A stretch of DNA of 5,930 nt from Planctomycetota bacterium. Its GTDB lineage: Bacteria; Planctomycetota; Planctomycetia; Isosphaerales; Isosphaeraceae. Each line of letters begins with the position of its first letter. The stretch's first letter is position 1. Both the position numbers and the translations under genes were made by a program. The stretch lies in contig JAJYCH010000331.1 of assembly GCA_021778575.1 (NCBI GenBank), positions 1 through 5,930 on the forward strand, given 5' to 3'. This document shows positions 1 through 5,537 of this stretch, in pieces. The notes beneath the pieces were generated by a model that made no database searches, was not told the DNA's origin, and saw only the letters and a program-made list of their open reading frames with translations.

Positions 1-510
1 ACGCTTCTCGGGCGTGTCGCCGGGCGGTCCGGTCGGCAGCGAGCCGGAGGGCTGGAGAACGCGGGCGATCGTGGTATTGTCCTGGAGGAAGAACCGGGAG
101 AGGCGGAGCGGGGTCTCCTCGCCGGTCTGGGTGTCGACGATCCGGAAGATCAGCCGCAGGGCCTTCTGGCCGAGAGTTGCCTCGCTCGCGTCGGGGTGTG
201 GGCCGAAGACGAACGTGCCGTTGACCTCGAACGGCGCGTCCTTCTCGAGCACGATCCCCGGCTTCTGCCGCTCCAGCTCCAGCTTCAGCAACAGCCCGAT
301 CGCCGGGCCTCCATTGGCGTCGGGAAGGCCCGTCGGCGTGACCTGACCGATCGACAGCGGCTGCCCATTGGCCAGCTTCAGGACCTCCTCGGCGGCAATC
401 TTGATCACGTCGGAAAGTCCGTTGACCGGCTCGGGCTCGGCGAAGCTTGACCGGGACGAAGCCAGGGTCAGCAACAACGCGGCCAAGTAGAATGGAAGAA
501 CAGATCTCAT
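1..510 (-). CDS. Secreted protein of unknown function, 3' end outside window
   Basis: 170 codons are visible from the ATG at 510 to the left edge, with no stop. The start is supported by a signal peptide (MRSVLPFYLAALLLTLASSR, then SSFA before EPEPVN, cleavage expected after Ala24) and by GAGGG 8 nt upstream. The mature part reads as a folded, mostly beta domain: VLKLANGQPLSIGQVTPTG, then GLLLKLELERQKPGIVLEKD, an APFEVNGTFVFGPHP segment, LRLIFRIVDTQTGEETPLRL and a proline-rich stretch near the edge. I do not recognise the family. It follows the di-haem cytochrome gene by 41 nt on the same strand, so it may be an exported partner of that protein. The missing C-terminal part could hold the diagnostic domain. 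Confidence 0.85.
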   Translation of the reverse strand, partial: MRSVLPFYLAALLLTLASSRSSFAEPEPVNGLSDVIKIAAEEVLKLANGQPLSIGQVTPTGLPDANGGPAIGLLLKLELERQKPGIVLEKDAPFEVNGTFVFGPHPDASEATLGQKALRLIFRIVDTQTGEETPLRLSRFFLQDNTTIARVLQPSGSLPTGPPGDTPEKR

Positions 511-518
511 CGACGGAA

Positions 519-523
519 CCCTC
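519..523 (-). promoter_or_regulatory. Shine-Dalgarno GAGGG for the left-end secreted protein
   Basis: GAGGG on the minus strand lies 8 nt before the ATG at 510, inside the 41-nt gap after the cytochrome stop. It supports this start and independent translation initiation within the same transcript. Confidence 0.7.
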
Positions 524-551
524 GAAAAATATGTGGTCGAATGAATATGAA

Positions 552-2330
552 TCACCGGATCGGCTTGGGCGTATATCGCAGTTCCTTCGCCAACTCCTGC
601 ATCAGCGAAAGCCCATCCGTCGCCTCCCACTCGGCCCGGCCGATCACTCCTTCGTGGAGCAATCCGTCGAGGCCGAGCCGCTTGAGCTTGGTCTCGCCGA
701 CGACCCGGGCGATGGTCTGCGGGTCCTTCACGTCGAGCTCGCGGGCGAAGGCCGCGAGGTCGAGAAAGCCGAGCCGATAAGGGCGGGCGACCTCGGAGAC
801 CGGCTCGGCGAACTCGCGGAGCGGCTTGTCCTGGTCGGCCCCATCGCGGAGGAACGGACCGGTGGCTTTTTCGAGGGCGGCGAGGAATCGGTCGGCGTCC
901 TGCTTGACCAGGCGGTCCATCACCGGCTTCTCGACATAGAGCCGGCGGACGGCCTCCTCGGCCGGGCCGAAGACGGCCGAGCTATTGCGGATGGTGTCCT
1001 CGAACGGGATCATCCCGTGCTTGTGGCAGGCCATGCACGAGACGCCGTTGATCACCTCGGCCGTCCCGCCGGTCTTGAGCGAATCGGCCACCACGACGAT
1101 CGGCCCGGCGTCGATCCGTCCATCCTTGCCATCCACGAGCAAGTACCCTTGCAGTCCATTCGGCAGGCCGAAGATGATCTCGCCGCCGTCGTGAACGAAC
1201 GCCTGGTTGGGGTACGGATGCCGGCCTTCAGGGAACAGGTTGAGCGGGCCGAGCGGGAACCGCGTCAGCTTCGATCGGGCGTTGTCGGCCTTGAAGTCGT
1301 AGCTCTTCCAGTAATACTGTCCCTCCCGCGAGTCATGCCGCTCGACCATCCGGTTCTGCCCCGAGACGCCGCTCCGAGGAAACCCCGCGCGAGCGATCCG
1401 CTCGGGACGGGGCTTGAGGAAGTCTTCAACCATCCTCACGCCCAGGTCATGCTCGAGGATTCGCGCATCCTTGGGGATTTGCAGCAAGATATGATAAAGC
1501 GGTGGCCGGGTCGCCGTGGCGATGAACCAGTCGGCCCGGATGATCGGCAGGTCCGCGCCGGTCAGTTGACAAATTTCTTCATCCAGTGGGTCGAGCGACT
1601 TGTCGGTGAACGACTCGTACGACAACCCATAAGGATACGCCCGCTCGACCGCCTGCCAGAGGTGGGCACGATCCCAGTCGAGGTCGGCGATGTTGACCGC
1701 GTAAACCGTCTTCGCCGGGTCCACCGCCTCGGGGATCACGATCCCCGGCTTGCGGCTCAGGCTGTTGATCGCCTTCGACAGCGCGGCCCGGGCAATCCGC
1801 AGGTCGGCGTCGGACAGCGCCGGGTCATTGGCCAGGGTGTGCAGGGTGAAGAACCGGATGTTGTGCCGGTCGGCCCGGTCGACCTTCCGCTCGTCGCGGA
1901 GATAGTCGCGAGCCGAACTCAGGACCGATTCCAGCGTGACGAACGGCCGATGCGTCGACTCGTCGGGAAAACCCGGGGCCCCGGCGGCGATCCAGTCGCG
2001 GAGCACGGCCTTGTCCGCCTCGGAAGGGCGCTCGGCGATGGCCTTGGGCGGCATCGGGCTCGACTTCGCCGTCACCCTCGCATAAAGATAAGATCCCTCC
2101 GGCTTGCCGGGCACGACCAGCGACGGGTCGTGGAACTCCTTGTCGAGCAGGTCCGCCTGCTTGCCGACGTCGAACTCACCTCCCTCCGACCCCGTGCCGT
2201 GATGGCACCGGAAGCAATACTGCTTCAAGACCCCCCGAGCTTTTCCCGCTAGCTCCGAAGGGGCATCGGCCCCGAGAGCCGACGAACCGCCCAGGATCAA
2301 GACGACGATCCCGATCTTCCAGCCGGACAT
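552..2330 (-). CDS. Secreted di-haem c-type cytochrome-like protein (planctomycete cytochrome module)
   Basis: The product has 592 residues. An N-terminal signal peptide (MSGWKIGIVVLILGGSSALG, then ADAPSE) sends it across the inner membrane, where c-type haem is attached. The first haem motif is C39-F-R-C42-H43 (QYCFRCHHG), followed by MPPK with Met93 as likely axial ligand and DWIAAGAPGF at 112-121; together these form the planctomycete C-type cytochrome module. A second motif, C432-M-A-C435-H436 (GVSCMACHKHGM), lies in the C-terminal half after a long region (about 130-425) that I cannot assign to a family. The order suggests an electron-transfer or redox enzyme of the periplasm; substrate unknown. 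The usual planctomycete partner domains of sulfatase clusters (PSCyt2/PSD1 type) were not recognised. The next gene on the strand starts 41 nt after its stop, so the two are probably co-transcribed. Confidence 0.88.
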   Translation of the reverse strand: MSGWKIGIVVLILGGSSALGADAPSELAGKARGVLKQYCFRCHHGTGSEGGEFDVGKQADLLDKEFHDPSLVVPGKPEGSYLYARVTAKSSPMPPKAIAERPSEADKAVLRDWIAAGAPGFPDESTHRPFVTLESVLSSARDYLRDERKVDRADRHNIRFFTLHTLANDPALSDADLRIARAALSKAINSLSRKPGIVIPEAVDPAKTVYAVNIADLDWDRAHLWQAVERAYPYGLSYESFTDKSLDPLDEEICQLTGADLPIIRADWFIATATRPPLYHILLQIPKDARILEHDLGVRMVEDFLKPRPERIARAGFPRSGVSGQNRMVERHDSREGQYYWKSYDFKADNARSKLTRFPLGPLNLFPEGRHPYPNQAFVHDGGEIIFGLPNGLQGYLLVDGKDGRIDAGPIVVVADSLKTGGTAEVINGVSCMACHKHGMIPFEDTIRNSSAVFGPAEEAVRRLYVEKPVMDRLVKQDADRFLAALEKATGPFLRDGADQDKPLREFAEPVSEVARPYRLGFLDLAAFARELDVKDPQTIARVVGETKLKRLGLDGLLHEGVIGRAEWEATDGLSLMQELAKELRYTPKPIR

Positions 2331-2338
2331 GGTCAAAT

Positions 2339-2342
2339 CTCC
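2339..2342 (-). promoter_or_regulatory. Shine-Dalgarno GGAG deciding the cytochrome start
   Basis: GGAG on the minus strand lies 8 nt before the ATG at 2330. A TTG two codons upstream (2336) is in frame but would be only 2 nt from this site, so the ATG is preferred. Confidence 0.75.
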
Positions 2343-2492
2343 AGGCGAAGGGCCGTCCCGACCGGGCCGCGTGGGGAACGATTTCCCGCGTCGAACCCGG
2401 CCCTTTTTTCGTTCTCGAACAGGATAACGGAGCGGTCGGCCCGATCTTTCGACAATTTCCGAAACGCCGACGATTTGTCCGGATCATCAAAT

Positions 2493-2526
2493 CGTAGGGT
2501 GTGTCGAGCGTCAGCGAAGACGCACC
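2493..2526. repeat. Second REP-like palindrome
   Basis: GGTGTGTC (2498-2505) faces GACGCACC (2519-2526) across a 13-nt loop, pairing at seven of eight positions, with a G-U pair possible in RNA. It is preceded by CGTAGGGTG (2493-2501), the same head that precedes the larger inverted repeat at 2542. The shared head suggests that both belong to one family of dispersed intergenic repeats, which is inference until copies are counted in the genome. Confidence 0.55.
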
Positions 2527-2542
2527 GACGGGAAAGCGAGCC

Positions 2543-2618
2543 GTAGGGTGGGCACTGCCCACCAACTGATCTTCTTGCCTGGCAAGGACTTGGGGATGGT
2601 GGGCAGTGCCCACCCTAC
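2543..2618. repeat. Perfect 22-bp inverted repeat, REP-like element
   Basis: The left arm 2543-2564 begins GTAGGGTGGGCACTGCC. The right arm 2597-2618 is its exact reverse complement and ends GGGCAGTGCCCACCCTAC. They are separated by 32 nt. Each arm is itself nearly palindromic (GGTGGGCA-C-TGCCCACC at 2547-2563), and the spacer contains a third dyad, CTTGCC-T-GGCAAG (2574-2586). Nested dyads of this kind are typical of REP/BIME elements mobilised by REP-associated tyrosine transposases; no such transposase is in the window. On the minus strand it lies about 60 nt past the caspase-FGE stop but lacks a U-tract, so at most it could act as an mRNA-stabilising or attenuating structure. Confidence 0.75.
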
Positions 2619-2679
2619 TTGCTCCGCCTCCGCCACGATCACCGGAAGGGGGACTACGCAGCACTGCTTGCATGCTCGC

Positions 2680-4413
2680 TCACGGGACTCGGGCGACCCG
2701 AAAACCCAAGCTGTAGTACCGGTTCGACGGGTCGAAGCCGCTGCGGTACGCCGACCGGCAGTTCCTGCCGCTGTCGATCCAGCTCCCGCCCCGGCTCACC
2801 CGCGAGGCAGCCTCAACCGAACCCATGGGATCATCCATCCTTGCAGTCGTGTAGCCAGTTTTGCCGTCCCACACCCACTCCCACACGTTTCCATGCATGT
2901 CGTAAAGCCCGAAGGAATTAGGGCGTTTCTGGCCCACAGGATGCGTCTTGTTGCCTGAGTTCCCATCGAACCAGGCGTATTCGCCGAGCGAGCTTGCGTC
3001 ATCACCGAATGAATACTGCGTCGTCGAACCCGCCCGGCACGCATACTCCCACTCCGCTTCCGTCGGCAAACGATAACCACCACCACCCGACTTCGACCCC
3101 GCGCCAAACTGATAGTAAGGCTTCAAACCCTCCTTCTCGCTCAGCTTGTTGCAGAACGCAATCGCATCATTCCAGGAAACTTTCTCGACTGGCAAGTCAT
3201 CTGACCCATTAAAGTTGCTAGGGCTCTCCCCCGTGACCGCCCGATACTGCCCCTGCGTCACTTCGGTCGAGCCCAGGTAAAACGGCTTCGTGATCCGCAC
3301 CCGATGCTTCGGCTTCTCATCGGTGTCAGCCTCCTTGTCGTCGTCGCCCGAGCCCATGTCGAACTCGCCCGCCGGGATCAGCACTAGCTTCATACCAACC
3401 GTGTTCTCCAGCGACTTCCGCGACGGTAGACGAGGCGGAGCGATATCAACCGGACGGGTCTTCGCCATGTCGACCGGCTGGCGGTTGATCGCCACCTTCG
3501 CTAGCACCGGCGTGGCGACCAGGTTGCTGAGCTGGTGCGGGTCCTGGAGCCGGCCCTTCATGGTCTTGTCGGCCTCCTCGCCCAGCGCCGGCTCCCATTC
3601 CTTGGCCTTGCGGTTCACGTTCTTGCGGACGTAGCCGACCAGGTCATCCCAGCCCACCTCGCCCGTCGCCGGGTCGGCCGCTTCCCCTTTCAGACCCTCG
3701 ATCACGTGATGGAAGAACACCCCATGCCCGCCGCCGGCCTTCGAGGTCTCGAGCGACCGCTGACCGGCCGAGCAACTGAACAGGATCACCGAGTTCCCCG
3801 GCAACCGCCCCACCAGCTCATCCCCCGAGAGCGACCGGACCCGACCGCCCAGCGAGCGGTTGGGGTCGGGGTTGTCGCGGCAGGCGTCGACCAGCAGGAG
3901 GTTGATGCCGCCCTCGAAGTTGAGCCGTTCGAACAGCCGGGTCAGGCTGACCATCGACTCCCCCCGCCCAAAAACGGCGTTGACCGGGCAGAAATACGCG
4001 TCGCTCAAGGGTTTGTTGCGGGCATCGAGCACGGGCTTCCCTATCTCGTCCACCAGCGGCATCTGAACCCCATGCCCGGCGAAACCGAGAACGACCAGGT
4101 CGTCGGCCGCGCGTCCCTTGAGCGTTTCCTTGAGAGCGTCGTCGATCCCCTCCTTCGTCGCCCGATCGCCGGTCAAGGTCCGGACCTCGAACCCCTGACC
4201 GCGAAGCACCTTGGCCAGTTCCTCGACATCCCGCTCGGCATATTCCAGCGGCTTATCCGCAAGGATCCGCGTCTTGTACCGGTTTACACCGACCAGCAGG
4301 GCGACCTTCTTGGGGTCGTCGCTCGCTCCATTGGCTCGAAGCAGCCAAAGCCCCGACCCCATCAAACCAATCAACCCGACAAAGACAAGACGAACGAGCC
4401 GACGTTTCGACAT
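2680..4413 (-). CDS. Exported/anchored caspase-like protease (peptidase C14, orthocaspase) fused to FGE-sulfatase (SUMF1) domain; candidate DGR variable protein
   Basis: The product has 577 residues. Residues 1-30 (MSKRRLVRLVFVGLIGLMGS, then GLWLLRANGA) form a signal peptide or membrane anchor. Residues 34-300 are a caspase-like domain: VALLVGVNRY at 37-46, catalytic His114 in GFAGHG, catalytic Cys178 in LLVDACRDNP, and LFSCSAGQ at 211-218. The dyad is intact, so the protein is probably an active peptidase; prokaryotic relatives generally prefer Arg/Lys. A linker (about 300-335) leads to an FGE/SUMF1 domain at about 337-574: GMKLVLIPAGEFDMGS, STEVTQGQY, VSWNDAIAFCNKLS, YRLPTEAEWEYACRAG, NSFGLYDMHGNVWEW and RGGSW...LGFRV. 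Of the two active-site cysteines of true FGE, the first aligns with Asp547 and only the second (Cys552) remains, so formylglycine synthesis is unlikely and a ligand-binding role is more plausible. Residues 546-568 look like a DGR variable segment. GC is markedly lower over most of the FGE half than in the caspase half. The gene lies downstream of drmC on the same strand. Confidence 0.92.
   Translation of the reverse strand: MSKRRLVRLVFVGLIGLMGSGLWLLRANGASDDPKKVALLVGVNRYKTRILADKPLEYAERDVEELAKVLRGQGFEVRTLTGDRATKEGIDDALKETLKGRAADDLVVLGFAGHGVQMPLVDEIGKPVLDARNKPLSDAYFCPVNAVFGRGESMVSLTRLFERLNFEGGINLLLVDACRDNPDPNRSLGGRVRSLSGDELVGRLPGNSVILFSCSAGQRSLETSKAGGGHGVFFHHVIEGLKGEAADPATGEVGWDDLVGYVRKNVNRKAKEWEPALGEEADKTMKGRLQDPHQLSNLVATPVLAKVAINRQPVDMAKTRPVDIAPPRLPSRKSLENTVGMKLVLIPAGEFDMGSGDDDKEADTDEKPKHRVRITKPFYLGSTEVTQGQYRAVTGESPSNFNGSDDLPVEKVSWNDAIAFCNKLSEKEGLKPYYQFGAGSKSGGGGYRLPTEAEWEYACRAGSTTQYSFGDDASSLGEYAWFDGNSGNKTHPVGQKRPNSFGLYDMHGNVWEWVWDGKTGYTTARMDDPMGSVEAASRVSRGGSWIDSGRNCRSAYRSGFDPSNRYYSLGFRVARVP
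2698..2790 (-). other. Candidate diversity-generating retroelement variable region (VR) at the 3' end of the caspase-FGE gene
   Basis: The last codons follow the usual layout of FGE/C-type-lectin DGR variable proteins: fixed blocks RGGSW (541-545), NCRSA (551-555), DPSNR (561-565) and LGFR (569-572), with variable positions between them. Those positions use only NNC codons: I546 ATC, D547 GAC, S548 AGC, G549 GGC, Y556 TAC, S558 AGC, G559 GGC, F560 TTC, Y566 and Y567 TAC, S568 AGC. Each can arise from AAC by changing adenines only, the DGR signature. Within the block, Ser at variable sites is AGC (three times) while Ser at fixed sites is TCG (S554, S563). Two caveats apply: GC-rich genomes favour NNC anyway, and S540 and S544 just upstream are also AGC. 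No template repeat or reverse transcriptase is in the window. Boundaries are approximate. Confidence 0.55.
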
Positions 4414-4422
4414 CACAAGCGT

Positions 4423-4426
4423 CTCC
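4423..4426 (-). promoter_or_regulatory. Shine-Dalgarno GGAG deciding the caspase-FGE start
   Basis: GGAG on the minus strand sits 9 nt before the ATG at 4413, an ideal spacing. That ATG opens directly into a basic-hydrophobic signal sequence, whereas the upstream in-frame TTG at 4518 opens into polar sequence. This favours 4413 as the start. Confidence 0.75.
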
Positions 4427-4469
4427 GAATCCTGGCCAGGATGATCTGCTGAAGGAAGAACGTCGAGCA

Positions 4470-4505
4470 CCGAGAAATCTTCCCGGAAATCCGGAAGTTT
4501 CTCGG
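4470..4505. repeat. Imperfect inverted repeat upstream of the caspase-FGE gene
   Basis: On the plus strand the arm CCGAGAAA (4470-4477) pairs with TTTCTCGG (4498-4505), CTTCC (4479-4483) with GGAAG (4493-4497), and GGA (4485-4487) with TCC (4490-4492). One-base bulges at T4478 and C4484 are the only breaks, giving 16 possible base pairs around a tiny loop. It lies 57 nt upstream of the preferred caspase start at 4413 and about 230 nt past the drmC stop. No T-tract follows on the minus strand, so it is not a classical intrinsic terminator. It could be a leader hairpin or a dyad operator; the sequence does not say which. Confidence 0.7.
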
Positions 4506-4736
4506 TCCAACCGCTCAAGTGGTTCCCGTCAGCATATCTCCCAAGCTGCGTCGAGGCGAACGGATTCCATTCACGACGGGTCTATCGAGATGGGCGATGG
4601 CGATCTCGTCGATCAGACCGGCGACATTTTTTGAATTCCTCGCGGGACGGCCCGCCGCGACAACCCGAGGACCTCAACGATCTGGGGAGTGGTTCGACCG
4701 GAGTCGGCCAGGAAGACGGCTGCGGAAACGGATCGG

Positions 4737-5537
4737 TCAACGACCGTTGAGAGGGATCGGCCGGAGCAAGCCACTCGTGGCTAGCGACTCGAAATGATGG
4801 GTCAGCCGTTCGGCGAAGTCCGGCGAGTGGATCAGTACGCCGACCTCCAGGTTTCGCAACTGGGCAGCCTCGGTGAAGTTGGCCGAGGAGACCAGCGATC
4901 GTTCCGAGTCGATCACCACACACTTGGCGTGTAGGCTCGACCTCTGGCCGGGTTCGGACTGGAGTGACCTGGGATCGTAGTACACCTCGGGCAATCGTCG
5001 ACCCGGCCAGACCTGATCGGCGAACCAGCCGGCGAAACGAGCGATGATGGCCGACTCGGCCGACGAGTCCCCATCTTGCCGGTGCACATCGAGATACATG
5101 CGGACTTTCAGATCGGTATCCCGGTCCATATGCTCCGCCAGCGACCGGAAGATGGCGTGACCCTGGTAGATCCTGTAGCCCGAGATCATCACGGTGCTCT
5201 TTGCCTCGCCGAACAGCTCACGGACGACGACGCCCGTGTCGCGGTTGGCCACCCCTCCGGCTTCCGGGCCCGTCCAGACCAGTTCGATCAGATCGCCCGG
5301 GTGCGGCCGGGAGGCGCGATCCGCCGCGAGCAGTTCGAGCATCCGGGCGAGCTGCCCCGGCAGGAACCCCTCGCCCGCCAGTCCCTGGAGGGTCGTGGCG
5401 ACATCTTCGGCCTCGGGGCCGGGGATGAAGCGACGGGCGGCGGCGACTCCGTAGGGGGGCGAGAGCCGGCCGGTCCGCAGCGCCAGGGCCAGGCTTCGCA
5501 GGTCGTCTTCGCCAAGTCGCTCGAAGTGCCCGCTCAT
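4737..5537 (-). CDS. drmC: DrmC, phospholipase-D-like DISARM protein
   Basis: The product has 266 residues with no signal peptide, so it is expected in the cytoplasm. A helical N-terminus (about 1-85) leads into ELVWTGPE (85-92) and RDTGVVVRELFGEAK (99-113), a combination I associate with DrmC. The PLD fold follows: a degenerate first half (VMISGYRIYQG 116-126, KVRMYLDVHR 144-153), then VYYDPRSL and one complete HKD motif, H203-x-K205-x4-D210, with SSANFTEAA at 217-225 and LRNLEVGVLI at 227-236. PLD enzymes use two HKD motifs, so a single-motif protein presumably dimerises (inference). DrmC is known as a DISARM component that was dispensable for protection in the Bacillus system first studied. 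The ATG at 5537 overlaps the drmB stop by 4 nt, and no strong Shine-Dalgarno is visible, which fits coupling. The stop lies in a short palindrome, TCAACG-AC-CGTTGA (4737-4750). It is the last DISARM gene in the window. Confidence 0.9.
   Translation of the reverse strand: MSGHFERLGEDDLRSLALALRTGRLSPPYGVAAARRFIPGPEAEDVATTLQGLAGEGFLPGQLARMLELLAADRASRPHPGDLIELVWTGPEAGGVANRDTGVVVRELFGEAKSTVMISGYRIYQGHAIFRSLAEHMDRDTDLKVRMYLDVHRQDGDSSAESAIIARFAGWFADQVWPGRRLPEVYYDPRSLQSEPGQRSSLHAKCVVIDSERSLVSSANFTEAAQLRNLEVGVLIHSPDFAERLTHHFESLATSGLLRPIPLNGR

Larger units (their letters stand above)
2331..2679. other. Intergenic region between caspase-FGE and cytochrome genes (349 bp), repeat-bearing
   Basis: No gene is supported here. 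The region holds two palindromic REP-like elements (2493-2526 and 2543-2618). It also has a small dyad GGGAA-CGAT-TTCCC at about 2374-2387 and a T6 run at about 2404-2409 that reads as A6 on the coding minus strand. It must contain the leader, and possibly the promoter, of the cytochrome gene, but I found no convincing -35/-10 pair. It does not contain a copy of the candidate VR: the fixed blocks CGGTCGGCG and TTGGGTTTTCGG do not recur here on either strand. Confidence 0.7.
4414..4736. other. Intergenic region between drmC and the caspase-FGE gene (323 bp)
   Basis: No convincing gene is present. The short open frames on either strand lack a ribosome binding site and recognisable protein features. 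The minus-strand frame of the downstream caspase gene stays open up to a TTG at 4518, but those 35 codons resemble no signal sequence. The region contains an EcoRI-like GAATTC next to an A6 run on the minus strand (about 4624-4637), GC-rich short palindromes just after the drmC stop (CGAC-CGGA-GTCG near 4695-4706), and the large hairpin at 4470-4505. I see no intrinsic terminator with a U-tract after drmC and no clear -35/-10 pair, so whether the caspase gene has its own promoter or is read through from DISARM cannot be decided from sequence. Confidence 0.7.

Noticed and set aside
447..2252. Long plus-strand open frame of about 600 codons opposite the cytochrome gene
   Set aside because: It is fully antisense to a gene with a signal peptide, two CxxCH motifs and a good ribosome binding site. 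Its translation is rich in Arg, Leu, Asp and Val with no domain, as expected for the mirror frame of high-GC coding DNA.
2374..2409. Intrinsic terminator made of the GGGAA/TTCCC dyad and the T6 run
   Set aside because: The T-run follows the dyad only on the plus strand, where no gene ends. On the coding strand it reads as A6 before the dyad, and the two are also 16 nt apart.
2331..2679. DGR template repeat in the gap just downstream of the candidate variable region
   Set aside because: I looked on both strands for the fixed blocks of the variable region and for runs of AAC/GTT codons here and elsewhere in the window and found none. No reverse transcriptase motif is present either.
2548..2958. 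Plus-strand open frame starting inside the inverted repeat and running antisense to the FGE domain
   Set aside because: It begins within a palindromic repeat, has no ribosome binding site, and its translation shows no domain.
3535..4452. Plus-strand open frame of about 305 codons opposite the caspase domain
   Set aside because: It is antisense to the conserved caspase motifs, with no recognisable protein features and no convincing start site.
4414..4518. N-terminal extension of the caspase protein from a TTG at 4518
   Set aside because: The added 35 residues would precede and bury the signal sequence. The ATG at 4413 has GGAG at 9 nt.
4755..5190. Second HKD motif in DrmC
   Set aside because: The N-terminal half of the PLD fold has no HxKxxxxD; only H203-K205-D210 is complete.
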